Source of the DNA: Rhodospirillaceae bacterium
GTDB taxonomy: Bacteria > Pseudomonadota > Alphaproteobacteria > MPNO01 > UBA2964
Length of the DNA: 19,588 nucleotides
Assembly (NCBI GenBank): GCA_002712335.1
Contig: PATI01000008.1
Coordinates: 45,212-64,799 of the forward strand
Direction of reading: 5' to 3'
Shown here piece after piece: positions 11,180-18,860 of the stretch (the first letter of the stretch is position 1; the number at the start of each line of letters is the position of its first letter). The position numbers and the translations under genes were made by a program. A model generated the notes under the pieces. The model saw nothing but the letters and a program-made list of their open reading frames with translations, did not search any database and had not been told where the DNA came from.

Positions 11180-11484
11180 CGAAATAGATTAAAACTAAAT
11201 AAAAAACCAATTTATACTGGAATTTAATATTCCATTACTAAATAATTACTTAACACTAAAATTGATTACTTTACCGTCTCTTTTTCTATAAAGAAGCCGA
11301 ACACAAACCTAAATGGGGTGAGAAAGGATAGCAAGTCGAGTCATTAACAAAAATGAAAAAAAATGCATTGACAAACCAAGCATTTTCGATTCCCTCCATC
11401 AACTCAATGACTTGCACGAAAACTCTAAAATTTTGGGATACCAGCAAGCTCTATGTGACTGAATAATTGGCGAAGATCAGCAGT

Positions 11485-11498
11485 CTCTCTGCAGAGAG
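11485..11498. repeat. 14-bp perfect palindrome downstream of rpsT
   Basis: CTCTCTGCAGAGAG lies 12 bp past the rpsT stop on the minus strand. As RNA it can form a 5-bp stem with a TGCA loop. No T-run follows on the minus strand, so it is a poor intrinsic terminator, although it could protect the 3' end of the rpsT transcript. Confidence 0.35.
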
Positions 11499-11510
11499 GT
11501 TAGAAATAAA

Positions 11511-11774
11511 TTATTTAAGTGAATTAACTTGCGCAGATAACCGTGATACTTTGCGTGATGCTGTGTTCTTTTTTAGGATTCCTTTGGTCACACCACGCAT
11601 CAGTTCAGGTTCCATTGCTTTGAATGCAGCCTCGGCCTCCGCACGATTTCCTGTCGCTATTGCGAGTTCAACATCCTTCACAACCGTCCGAATGCGACTA
11701 CGGCGATCACGATTTTGTGCTGCTCGTTTTTCCGTTTGTCTTACACGCTTTCTTGCAGAAATCGAATTAGCCAT
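11511..11774 (-). CDS. rpsT: 30S ribosomal protein S20
   Basis: S20 is a small basic protein that binds 16S rRNA early in assembly of the 30S subunit. The 87-residue sequence starts [17 protein letters not shown] and continues with the basic RDRRSRIRT segment (22-30). It has the later conserved parts KGILKKN (64-70) and the terminal [13 protein letters not shown] (74-86). The length is typical. The ATG at 11774 follows GCAGGG at suitable spacing. It has its own upstream promoter candidate in the 107-bp gap behind the enoyl-CoA hydratase gene, fitting the separate high expression expected of a ribosomal protein gene. The position directly upstream of dnaA is common in alphaproteobacteria. Confidence 0.96.
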   Translation of the reverse strand: MANSISARKRVRQTEKRAAQNRDRRSRIRTVVKDVELAIATGNRAEAEAAFKAMEPELMRGVTKGILKKNTASRKVSRLSAQVNSLK

Positions 11775-11810
11775 TTAAAATTACCCTGCCTATAAATTTA
11801 GCGGTGTGGG

Positions 11811-11839
11811 TTTGTATAGTGGTCCCACTTTTTCGTCAA
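11811..11839 (-). promoter_or_regulatory. promoter candidate for rpsT
   Basis: The minus strand reads TTGACG (11839-11834), a good -35. It is followed by TATACA at 15-bp spacing (11818-11813) or TACAAA at 17-bp spacing (11816-11811). The -10 is thus ambiguous, but the pair sits about 37-65 bp upstream of the rpsT start codon in a short non-coding gap. Confidence 0.45.
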
Positions 11840-11881
11840 GCTTTTAACTAATGATAGTATAGACTTTTCATATAACTACAT

Positions 11882-12652
11882 TTAACTAAATTCTTGCTTA
11901 CGTTTTTCAACAAAAGCCGCCATACCTTCTCGTTGATCTGGTGTGCCAAACGATGCTTGGAACATGCGCCTTTCATACCTAATACCTTCTGAAAGAGTTG
12001 TTTCATAGGCACGGTTGATAATATCTTTAATCATAAGCGTGGCAGGGCGAGACATCGATGCAATATGTTTTGCCGTATTTATTGCGTCTTCAATTAAATC
12101 CGCATCCGGGACAATTCGACTAACCAAACCAACACGCTCGGCCTCTTCAGCCCCCATCATCCTCCCGGTTAAACACATTTCCATTGACTTAGACTTACCA
12201 ACCAATCGAGTCAGGCGCTGAGATCCGCCTGCCCCCGGCCATACTCCAATTTTAATCTCCGGCTGTCCAAATTTTGCTGACTCCGCCGCCAAAATAAAAT
12301 CACACATCATCGCTATTTCACATCCGCCGCCTAACGCAAAACCTGCGACTGCAGCTATAATGGGCTTCCGACAATCCGCTACTTGCTCCCATCCATCCGT
12401 AATAAAGTCCTCATTAAATGTCTCGGGCCACTTTTTATCCTGCATTTCCATAATATCTGCGCCGGCAGCAAATGCTTTATCAGAACCAGTTAAAACCATA
12501 GCTCCGATTTCTTTATTGTTGTCCATCCGTTTCAACGCCTCGGCTAACTCACTAATCAACTTTGAGGAAAGTGCATTTAAAGAATCCGGCCGGTTAAGCG
12601 TTATGAGACCTACATTGCCATGAAGTTCGGCTTTAATCGTATCATAAGTCAT
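11882..12652 (-). CDS. enoyl-CoA hydratase (crotonase family)
   Basis: The 256-residue crotonase-family enzyme hydrates 2-enoyl-CoA to 3-hydroxyacyl-CoA, as in fatty acid beta-oxidation. The oxyanion-hole segments FAAGADI (61-67) and GFALGGG (104-110) are present. Both acidic catalytic residues of true hydratases are kept: E112 in CEIAMM and E132 in FGQPEI. The GVWPGAGGSQRL stretch (136-147) and GLVSRIVP (175-182) also match canonical mitochondrial-type short-chain hydratases closely. The protein is complete. The ATG at 12652 follows AAAGGAAA at usable spacing. It is 25 bp downstream of the small exported-protein gene and probably in one transcript with it and mutM. No other beta-oxidation gene is present, so the exact chain-length role is open. 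Confidence 0.93.
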   Translation of the reverse strand: MTYDTIKAELHGNVGLITLNRPDSLNALSSKLISELAEALKRMDNNKEIGAMVLTGSDKAFAAGADIMEMQDKKWPETFNEDFITDGWEQVADCRKPIIAAVAGFALGGGCEIAMMCDFILAAESAKFGQPEIKIGVWPGAGGSQRLTRLVGKSKSMEMCLTGRMMGAEEAERVGLVSRIVPDADLIEDAINTAKHIASMSRPATLMIKDIINRAYETTLSEGIRYERRMFQASFGTPDQREGMAAFVEKRKQEFS

Positions 12653-12677
12653 TAGGCATATTTCCTTTTATTGAAAA

Positions 12678-13088
12678 CTATTTAGGCATAACAGAAAAAT
12701 GCGCAGTCAGGATCCCTTTATTGATAGAGATCTTTAGCTGTAACCGCTCTCCTTCACGAATCCAAGCATTGAAACCTGTGGACCTCCAACCCAACTGAGG
12801 GAGTGTCTGGGCATAAAATAATATGACTTTACGTTTTGAAATTTCTTCTCCTAATTTTCCATTGGCAGCAATCTCAAATATCCTACCTTTTAGAGTAGAA
12901 AACATCACCCCAGAATCTTTTGACTCCTCCAAACCCTTCATCATCGGCAGATCGTCAATGGTGGAAAAAAAAGATGAGGTTAATGCAGAATTCACATTGC
13001 ATATAAATAATCCTAACAAGAAAATGAAAGCCACATTTTTTAGAATGAAAAACAATTTATTCCTTAGCCTTAGATTCATAACATACAT
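12678..13088 (-). CDS. small exported or membrane-anchored protein of unknown function
   Basis: This 136-residue protein starts with a basic, then strongly hydrophobic segment (about 12-30), followed by NVNSA, a plausible signal peptidase site near residue 35. There is no good lipobox. The rest is a domain of about 100 residues with LPMMKGLEE (47-55), a DSGVMFSTLKGRI stretch (58-70), and FYAQTLPQLGW (91-101), then alternating strands to the end. From memory, similar proteins with a LPxMxGL start and a FYxxTLPQLGW core occur next to mutM in other alphaproteobacteria, but I know no function. The ORF begins 4 bp after the mutM stop, so translation is likely coupled. A second ATG at 13079 (residue 4) is an alternative start. 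Confidence 0.75.
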   Translation of the reverse strand: MYVMNLRLRNKLFFILKNVAFIFLLGLFICNVNSALTSSFFSTIDDLPMMKGLEESKDSGVMFSTLKGRIFEIAANGKLGEEISKRKVILFYAQTLPQLGWRSTGFNAWIREGERLQLKISINKGILTAHFSVMPK

Positions 13089-13092
13089 AGAT

Positions 13093-13923
13093 TTATTTTT
13101 GACAATTATTGCAGAAAAATGTCGACCTTCCTGCCTGATTAATTCGAGTAATCGCCCCTCCGCAGATCATACATGGTTTATCCTCACGTCCATAAACTAG
13201 AAATTTATATTGAAAATATCCCATATTTCCTGTGGCACTTACATGGTCCTTTAAAGTTGAACCACCGGAACTTATCGCATCAAGCAAAAGCTGTTTGATT
13301 TTTGTTACGAAAATTTCAATTTCTTTAAATGTCAGGGAATGAGCACTACGCATTGGAGATATTTTAGCCATAAAAAGTCCTTCGCAAACATATATATTGC
13401 CCAAGCCTGCAACGATACTTTGATCTAATAAAACAGACTTGATTGTCCTTTTTCTCTTCTTAAACTGTTTTGCAAGCATTAAAGCGTTAAATTCTTTGCT
13501 AAGTGGCTCGATACCTATATTCCTAAGCAACTCATGTGATGAGAGGTTCTTAGAATCGGAAATTTCAATTAACCCAAAACGTCGTGGATCAGAAAATCTC
13601 ACATTTGTATCATCTTCTAAAATAAAAACTATGTGTTCATGTTTTCTACTAGGGATATTGGGATCCGTCCCGCGCTCTGTGACCATTCGACCCGACATTC
13701 CTAAATGTATGATTACAACAATATTAGCTTCTAAATAAACCAAGAGATACTTTGCTCGACGATTAACATTTAAGATTCTTTTCCCAGAAACTATACCAAT
13801 AAAATTTTTAGGCACAGGCCGCCTTAAATCTGTACGCCGCACTATTATTTTACTAACACACTGCCCTTTCATGGCCTTTAAAAGGCCTCGCCGAATTGTT
13901 TCTACTTCTGGAAGTTCAGGCAT
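13093..13923 (-). CDS. mutM: formamidopyrimidine-DNA glycosylase (Fpg)
   Basis: MutM removes oxidised purines such as 8-oxoguanine from DNA and nicks the resulting abasic site. The 276-residue protein starts MPELPEVETIRRGL, with the catalytic proline P2 and E3 exposed after Met removal. K58 in RRAKYL is the conserved lysine. DPRRFG (112-117) and LLDQSIVAGLGNIYVCEGLF (165-184) are the helix-two-turn-helix region and its surroundings. The C-terminal zinc finger has C251, C254, C271 and C274, with the AGRSTFF hairpin between. All key residues are present. The ATG at 13923 follows GGAG 7 nt upstream, a good ribosome binding site. It is divergent from ubiE and begins the minus-strand run mutM, exported protein, enoyl-CoA hydratase. 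Confidence 0.97.
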   Translation of the reverse strand: MPELPEVETIRRGLLKAMKGQCVSKIIVRRTDLRRPVPKNFIGIVSGKRILNVNRRAKYLLVYLEANIVVIIHLGMSGRMVTERGTDPNIPSRKHEHIVFILEDDTNVRFSDPRRFGLIEISDSKNLSSHELLRNIGIEPLSKEFNALMLAKQFKKRKRTIKSVLLDQSIVAGLGNIYVCEGLFMAKISPMRSAHSLTFKEIEIFVTKIKQLLLDAISSGGSTLKDHVSATGNMGYFQYKFLVYGREDKPCMICGGAITRINQAGRSTFFCNNCQK

Positions 13924-14008
13924 TATATATCTCCAGGACTTTTTAAAACATTTCTAGTTTCAAATACTCAAGCTAGCGTCAATAGACTTGCTAGGCTATT
14001 GTGAACAC

Positions 14009-14803
14009 ATGAAAAAAACATACGCAACGGACTCTGCAAGTGATTCCGAAACCAATTTTGGCAATCGCCGTGTCAGTAGGGGGGAACATACGGCTTTGGT
14101 GTCTAATGTATTTCAATCTGTGGCATATAAATATGATCTTATGAATGATTTGATGAGCGGAGGATTGCATCGATTATGGAAAAAAATACTCATTAACCAT
14201 ATTAATCCCAGGTCCCATGTGCAATTCTTAGATATGGCGGCGGGGACTGGAGATATCACTCTTAAATGTCTCGATTATCTGCAAAAAGAAGGTCCAAAAA
14301 ATTCTAAGGGTTTTAACGCCACCTTGTGTGACCCTAATAATACGATGCTAAAAATAGCACGCGAAAAGGCCGCAGATCGAGGTTATGTTAAAGGTATTGA
14401 ATTTATTACTGCACCAGCAGAGAATATACCAATCGAGGATTTGTCCATCGATATTTGCGTAATATCTTTCGGTCTAAGAAATGTCACTGATCGTAACGCC
14501 AGTCTTTCCGAGATGCACAGAGTGCTAAAATTTGGGGGACATTTTTTATGTCTTGAGTTTTCTCCTGTTATAACCCCAACCTTAGCGCCCTTATATGAAT
14601 CATATTCAAAACATATTCTTCCTTGGCTTGGAAAAATAATTACACAAGATAGGGAATCATACCAATATTTAGTGGAAAGTATTCGCAAGTTTCCAAAACC
14701 GGACATTTTAGCCGAAGAGCTTAAGAGAGCTGGGTTTTCAAAAATAAATTATTATACTCTGTCCGGCGGTATTGTTGCCATACATTCTGGATGGCGCATC
14801 TAA
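14009..14803 (+). CDS. ubiE: ubiquinone/menaquinone C-methyltransferase UbiE
   Basis: UbiE transfers a methyl group from S-adenosylmethionine to the benzoquinol ring in ubiquinone synthesis, and in some bacteria to demethylmenaquinol. From the ATG at 14009 it is 264 residues. Motif I of the SAM-binding fold is LDMAAGTGDI (74-83). It is preceded by the family region VFQSVAYKYDLMNDLMSGG (34-52), and later come SFGLRNVTDR and the usual C-terminal GGIVAIHSGWRI. The frame stays open back to a TTG at 13988, but this start has no better ribosome binding site, so I prefer the ATG. It is divergent from mutM across 85 bp. ubiB follows at once, an arrangement typical of ubiquinone operons. Confidence 0.95.
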   Translation: MKKTYATDSASDSETNFGNRRVSRGEHTALVSNVFQSVAYKYDLMNDLMSGGLHRLWKKILINHINPRSHVQFLDMAAGTGDITLKCLDYLQKEGPKNSKGFNATLCDPNNTMLKIAREKAADRGYVKGIEFITAPAENIPIEDLSIDICVISFGLRNVTDRNASLSEMHRVLKFGGHFLCLEFSPVITPTLAPLYESYSKHILPWLGKIITQDRESYQYLVESIRKFPKPDILAEELKRAGFSKINYYTLSGGIVAIHSGWRI

Positions 14804-14808
14804 AGCAG

Positions 14809-16359
14809 ATGATCCGCACTTTTTTTAAAATAAAAACTTTAATCCAAATAATTCGTACAATTGCGCGTTACGACGCATTGTTTTTTGTTGAGAGGAAAGA
14901 GACACCTATAAAATTCCTAAATATTATTATTAGGCTTATTACCTTCGGCGTCAGTATCACGGAGGAGGTCACAAACCTGCGCAACGGCCAAAAATTAGCA
15001 CTAGCTCTTCAAAATCTTGGGCCAGGGTTTATCAAATTAGGGCAGGCCCTCTCTGTAAGGCCCGATTTAATCGGGCAAGACCTTGCTGATGACCTAAACA
15101 AACTTCAAGATCGTTTACCACCCTTCTCTTCAAAATACGCTAAACAGGCAATTGAAGATGAATTTGAAAAATCACTAGATCAAATATTTAAAACCTTCGA
15201 CGAAACCCCTATTGCAGCCGCTTCAATTGCGCAAGTTCATTTTGCTACAACTTCAGAAGATATTCCCGTCGCAGTAAAAATCTTAAGGCCAGGCATAGAA
15301 GAAAAATTTAATCATGAACTTGATTTATTATATTGGTTAGCGACTATTTTAGAACGTTTTGCACCCAATATACGTCGCCTCCGCCCGATTGAAGTTGTTG
15401 ATACCCTCTCTCAAACCGTCTTTATGGAAATGGATTTGAGACTAGAGGCCGCTGCTAGTGACGAGCTTCGACTTAATTTCGAAAATGATCCAAGCTTCAA
15501 TATTCCAAAAATGGACTGGTCCCGAACAGGCAAGAGAGTCCTGACGTCAGAACGTATTGCTGGCACTCCCATAGATGAAGTATCTGAACTAAATAAAAAC
15601 GGATTAGATGTTGAAAAATTAGTGGCAAATATGGCTAAAGCATTTTTCCTTCAGGTCTTCAGAGACGGTTTTTTTCATGCTGACCTTCACCCAGGAAATA
15701 TATTGGTCAGCGAAGACGGGGTCATAAATATGATAGATTTTGGTATCATGGGGCGTGTCGATAAAAAAACACGATATTACTTAGCCGAAATGCTCATTGG
15801 TTTTATTGAAGCTGACTATACCAAAGTTGCAAAAGCACACGTTACAGCCGGTTATCTTCCAACCTCCAAAACACAGGAATCTTTTGCCCAAGCCGCAAGG
15901 GCCATTGCCGAACCCATAATGGGATTACCCTTGAAGGAAATTTCTCTAGCCCGCCTTCTGGAACAACTCTTTCTTGTAGCTCAACGATTTGAAATGGAAA
16001 CACAACCACAATTGCTTTTACTTCAAAAAACAATGCTTGTAGCTGAAGGAGTTGGTCGACAACTCTACCCCGAGACAAATATGTGGGAATTGGCCAGGCC
16101 TCTGATAGAGGAATGGGTAGAAAAGAACCTCACCCAAGAATTCCGAGCTAAGGAAGCTATGTCTGAGGCTGGAAGAGTGATCGAACATCTCCCGAGTTTA
16201 ATAATAAATTTAAGCGAAAGCGTGAAAACTATTGGGCAGCGGGGTCTGAAGTTAGATCAAGGCACCACCAACATTATGTCGAAACGCAAACCTATTTCAC
16301 GCTGGGCTTGGTGGGTTGGGGTCGTGTTAGCTATGAGTTTTTTAATTATATCTAATTAA
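14809..16359 (+). CDS. ubiB: ubiquinone biosynthesis protein UbiB (atypical kinase/ATPase)
   Basis: UbiB is a membrane-bound ABC1/ADCK-family ATPase needed for ubiquinone synthesis, thought to help handle lipid intermediates. From the ATG at 14809 it has 516 residues. The family signature KLGQ (76-79) is followed by the alanine-rich AAASIAQVH (136-144), the nucleotide-binding lysine K157 in VAVKIL, HADLHPGN (290-297) and DFG (310-312). A C-terminal hydrophobic segment (about WAWWVGVVLAMSFLIIS) anchors it in the membrane. A start at 14791 would overlap ubiE by 13 bp. I prefer 14809 because MIRTF followed by a basic-hydrophobic helix fits the usual N terminus, but the choice is uncertain. A weak hairpin and T-run follow the gene. 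Confidence 0.95.
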   Translation: MIRTFFKIKTLIQIIRTIARYDALFFVERKETPIKFLNIIIRLITFGVSITEEVTNLRNGQKLALALQNLGPGFIKLGQALSVRPDLIGQDLADDLNKLQDRLPPFSSKYAKQAIEDEFEKSLDQIFKTFDETPIAAASIAQVHFATTSEDIPVAVKILRPGIEEKFNHELDLLYWLATILERFAPNIRRLRPIEVVDTLSQTVFMEMDLRLEAAASDELRLNFENDPSFNIPKMDWSRTGKRVLTSERIAGTPIDEVSELNKNGLDVEKLVANMAKAFFLQVFRDGFFHADLHPGNILVSEDGVINMIDFGIMGRVDKKTRYYLAEMLIGFIEADYTKVAKAHVTAGYLPTSKTQESFAQAARAIAEPIMGLPLKEISLARLLEQLFLVAQRFEMETQPQLLLLQKTMLVAEGVGRQLYPETNMWELARPLIEEWVEKNLTQEFRAKEAMSEAGRVIEHLPSLIINLSESVKTIGQRGLKLDQGTTNIMSKRKPISRWAWWVGVVLAMSFLIISN

Positions 16360-16360
16360 C

Positions 16361-16399
16361 TGGAAAATTAGTTCAAAATTGCTTTTTCCATAATTTTTT
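16361..16399 (+). terminator. candidate weak terminator after ubiB
   Basis: TGGAAAA (16361-16367) pairs with TTTTCCA (16384-16390) across a 16-nt loop, and a T-rich tract ending at 16399 follows. The stem is AT-rich and the loop long, so termination may be incomplete. It separates the ubiquinone genes from the binding-protein gene. Confidence 0.35.
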
Positions 16400-16454
16400 C
16401 TTAAAAAAGAAAACATAAATAAAAAAACAACAACTTTAACAGGGGACAAATAAA

Positions 16455-17489
16455 ATGATTTCTATAAAATTAGCATTACCTTTTACAGCGTTAGCGGCTT
16501 TTCTTTCATTGGGTTGGGGTTTTGAATCTAAAGCCGACGATGTTGCAAAATTTTATAAAGGAAAACAGGTTAAAATAGTTGTAGCTGCTCGCGCAGGAGG
16601 AGGTCATCATAAATATTCGCTATTTATTTCTCCATTCATGAAAAAACATATGCCAGGTAATCCAACTTTTATCACACAAAATATGGGAGGAGCCGGGGGC
16701 ACTAAAGCAGCTAACTATCTATATAATCGAGCAGCAAAAGATGGGACTGCAATTGGTATTTTACTTTCAGATACGCCCTTTGCATCACGGATGCGTACAA
16801 CAGGAGTAAAATATGTTGCCAATAATTTTCATTATTTAGGGGGTGTCGACAAACCACAGGGGGCCTTTGTAGTTCTCAAACGTTCCGGAATTAAAACAAT
16901 GGAAGAGGCAAAAAAGAAACCTGTCGTTTTTGCTTCCACTGGCAAAGGGTCACAAACATTTATTTTACCCAAGCTTGCAAATAGTATGATTGGTACAAAA
17001 TTTAAGATTGTTACCGGCTATCGTGGTATGGCTGGTGTTTATAAAGCGTTAGATAATAAAGAAGCTGACGGTTTCCAATCTGGTTGGTCATCAGTCGCAT
17101 TAATACGTCCGCATTGGCTGAAGGACGGGCGTGTCATCGTGCTTGCAGCAAATTCCCTGTCGCCACTTAAGGATGCGCCAAATGCCCCAGTTTTTCGTGA
17201 CTTAGTTCAAAATCCATTGGACCGTAGAATTGTTGAGTTAATTAGCAACAATGATGTAATCGGACGGGCATGGATTGCACCACCGGGCATTCCTAAGGCC
17301 CGGCTGAACGCACTTCGAATTGCATTCAAAAAAATGGCCAAGGACCCGGAAGCCATTGCAGCCGCTAAAAAGCGGAAAATGGACTGGGGTTATATTAATT
17401 GGCAACCTCAACAAGCCCATGCAAAACTTATTACCAATGCCGAGGCTAAGTTGTTTAAGCGCGTCCGAAAATTGATTAATCAAAAGTAA
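16455..17489 (+). CDS. TctC/Bug-type periplasmic substrate-binding protein
   Basis: This 344-residue exported protein belongs to the solute receptors of tripartite tricarboxylate transporters (TctC/Bug family). A signal peptide with likely cleavage after SKA (residue 27) precedes the mature start DDVAKFYKGKQVKIVV. Family marks are HMPGNPTFITQNMGGAGG (65-82), AANYLYNRAAKDGTAIG (85-101), and WIAPPGIP near the end. In the ligand loop, relatives usually carry GGG-Y-D followed by YAR, whereas this protein has AGGGHHKYS (47-55), lacking the acidic residue and the arginine. No TctA or TctB membrane gene is in the window. The gene has its own strong AGGGGA ribosome binding site (16441-16446) and a terminator, and it interrupts the common ubiB-coaBC order. 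The ligand is unknown. Confidence 0.9.
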   Translation: MISIKLALPFTALAAFLSLGWGFESKADDVAKFYKGKQVKIVVAARAGGGHHKYSLFISPFMKKHMPGNPTFITQNMGGAGGTKAANYLYNRAAKDGTAIGILLSDTPFASRMRTTGVKYVANNFHYLGGVDKPQGAFVVLKRSGIKTMEEAKKKPVVFASTGKGSQTFILPKLANSMIGTKFKIVTGYRGMAGVYKALDNKEADGFQSGWSSVALIRPHWLKDGRVIVLAANSLSPLKDAPNAPVFRDLVQNPLDRRIVELISNNDVIGRAWIAPPGIPKARLNALRIAFKKMAKDPEAIAAAKKRKMDWGYINWQPQQAHAKLITNAEAKLFKRVRKLINQK

Positions 17490-17499
17490 ACTAGAATAT

Positions 17500-17528
17500 A
17501 AAAAGCGATGCTTTTAGTATCGCTTTTT
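17500..17528 (+). terminator. intrinsic terminator after the binding-protein gene
   Basis: AAAAAGCGAT (17500-17509) and ATCGCTTTTT (17519-17528) form a perfect 10-bp stem with a 9-nt loop, ending in a T-run. It starts 11 bp after the stop codon. The A-run on the left arm would also provide a T-run on the opposite strand, but no minus-strand gene is near. Confidence 0.85.
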
Positions 17529-17572
17529 ATTATTATAATTATACCTTATTTCTTTAGCATAAGAGTGAATTC

Positions 17573-17601
17573 TTGCCGTTACAGGCGTAAAACACTAATT
17601 T
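17573..17601 (+). promoter_or_regulatory. possible promoter for coaBC
   Basis: TTGCCG (17573-17578) and TAATTT (17596-17601) are spaced 17 bp apart, 43 bp before the coaBC start. The terminator upstream implies that coaBC needs its own promoter, but the match, especially at -10, is weak. Confidence 0.22.
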
Positions 17602-17643
17602 ACTAAAAAAACAAACCAAAATTTAAACCAAAGGTCCGTAATT

Positions 17644-18855
17644 ATGCTGAAGGGCAAACGCATTTTATTGGTTATATCCGGTGGTATAGCAGCGTATAAA
17701 AGTTTGGATTTAATTCGTCATCTCAGAGAAGAAGGGGTTTTGGTCCGCTGTGTTCTCACCAAAGCAGCGACTAAATTTATCACACCTTTATCGGTCTCAG
17801 TATTATCCGAGGAAAAGGTATTCAATGACCTGTTTTCGCTAACCGACGAAAATGAAATGGGGCATATTCAGCTTTCTCGGGAATCAGATTTAATAGTGAT
17901 AGCACCGGCAACCGCTAATATACTTTCTAGCATGGCGCAGGGTGTTGCTGATGACTTGGCGACTACTGTCTTACTAGCTTCAAACAAAACTATTATGGCC
18001 GCACCATCAATGAATGTTCGCATGTGGGAACATGAGGCTACCATTCATAATTTAAAAATTTTGTGTAATCGGGGTGTACATATTATCGGGCCGGAATCCG
18101 GCGATATGGCATGCGGTGAATTTGGTATGGGACGAATGACGGAACCACATGAAATTCTGTCAGAAATCCAACTTTATTTTTCCAACAAGGATCGGCTAAG
18201 TGGTCTTCAGGCTATCGTGACCAGTGGTCCAACTCAAGAGCCCATAGATCCAGTTCGTTTTATAGCTAACCGCTCCTCTGGCAAACAGGGACATGCCATA
18301 GCTTCAGCGCTCGCAAAATTTGGAGCCGACACAACGCTTGTGACCGGTCCCACCCAAGAATCAGACCCAGCTGGTGTAAATGTAATCCATGTTGAAACAG
18401 CAGAGCAAATGTTGGAGGCCTGCAAAAACTCTCTTCCGGCCGATATTGCTGTTTGCGCAGCTGCCGTCTCTGATTGGTGTATTAGAGAGGTGTCGGAGGG
18501 TAAAATCAAAAAAAAGGGGGATACACTATCCCTCTCTCTTAAAAAAAACCCCGATATTCTTAAATTTTTAGCAAAAAAAGGTGATAGGCGCCCAAAGCTA
18601 GTAATTGGTTTTGCCGCTGAAACTGGCGATGTGATTTCTAAAGCATCGTCTAAGCGCATTGAAAAAAACTGTGACTGGATTTTAGGCAATGATGTCTCAA
18701 TGGGGTCAAATACTTTTGGTGGCAACCAAAATCGAGTTCATTTCATTAACAATGCCGGAACTGAAAGTTGGCCCGAAATGTCAAAAACAAATGTCGCTTA
18801 TGAATTAGTAAAACGTATTTCGGATCATTTGCACCCACCACCAACAACAAAATAA
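17644..18855 (+). CDS. coaBC: bifunctional phosphopantothenoylcysteine decarboxylase/phosphopantothenate-cysteine ligase
   Basis: CoaBC couples cysteine to 4'-phosphopantothenate using CTP and then decarboxylates the product to 4'-phosphopantetheine in coenzyme A synthesis. The 403-residue protein has both halves. In the FMN-binding CoaC part (about 1-180) SGGIAAYKSLD (12-22), catalytic H74 in GHIQLSRE, PSMNVRMW (121-128) and catalytic C157 in DMACGEFGMGRM are visible. In the CoaB part (about 188-400) TSGPTQEPIDPVRFIANRSS begins at 193 with N209/R210, and KIKK (287-290) and KKNPDIL (300-306) follow. All key motifs are intact. The ATG at 17644 follows AAGG at 9-nt spacing. dut starts 5 bp after the stop. 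Confidence 0.97.
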   Translation: MLKGKRILLVISGGIAAYKSLDLIRHLREEGVLVRCVLTKAATKFITPLSVSVLSEEKVFNDLFSLTDENEMGHIQLSRESDLIVIAPATANILSSMAQGVADDLATTVLLASNKTIMAAPSMNVRMWEHEATIHNLKILCNRGVHIIGPESGDMACGEFGMGRMTEPHEILSEIQLYFSNKDRLSGLQAIVTSGPTQEPIDPVRFIANRSSGKQGHAIASALAKFGADTTLVTGPTQESDPAGVNVIHVETAEQMLEACKNSLPADIAVCAAAVSDWCIREVSEGKIKKKGDTLSLSLKKNPDILKFLAKKGDRRPKLVIGFAAETGDVISKASSKRIEKNCDWILGNDVSMGSNTFGGNQNRVHFINNAGTESWPEMSKTNVAYELVKRISDHLHPPPTTK

Positions 18856-18860
18856 AAATC

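Larger units (their letters stand above)
11019..11510. other. 492-bp intergenic region upstream of dnaA
   Basis: This is the only long stretch without a supported gene. It is very AT-rich towards dnaA. It contains three copies of CTACCTT in mixed orientation, one site matching the DnaA box at 7 of 9 positions on the minus strand (TTATCCGCT, 11061-11053), three GANTC sites (11139, 11338, 11388), and a 14-bp palindrome next to the rpsT stop. There is no DnaA-box cluster and no TTAA-N7-TTAA CtrA site, so I do not call it the origin. The dnaA promoter must lie here, but no -35/-10 pair stands out. A 37-codon ORF at 11353-11466 on + has no ribosome binding site at useful distance and is not called. 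Confidence 0.6.

Noticed and set aside
11139..11392. GANTC (CcrM) sites or CtrA sites as cell-cycle control of dnaA
   Set aside because: Three GANTC sites in 492 bp are close to chance for this composition, and no TTAA-N7-TTAA CtrA site was found.
11485..11498. Intrinsic terminator for rpsT
   Set aside because: The palindrome gives only a 5-bp stem and no T-run follows on the minus strand, so it is listed as a repeat instead.
11019..11510. Chromosome origin (oriC) in the dnaA-rpsT gap
   Set aside because: Only one 7-of-9 DnaA-box match was found and no cluster of TTATCCACA-like sites, so calling an origin is not supported.
11467..11778. 103-codon open frame antisense to rpsT
   Set aside because: It covers rpsT in the opposite direction. 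S20 is unmistakable, and the antisense product looks like nothing known.
13971..13996. Imperfect inverted repeat AGCTAGC / GCTAGGCT between mutM and ubiE
   Set aside because: The arms need a bulge to pair and there is no matching promoter element, so it is too weak to list as a site.
16455..17489. Recent horizontal insertion of the binding-protein gene
   Set aside because: Composition looks like its neighbours by eye, and there are no flanking repeats, integrase or transposase, so only its unusual position can be stated.
18234..18725. 163-codon open frame antisense to coaBC
   Set aside because: It lies fully inside the well-supported coaBC ligase domain and shows no domain signature.
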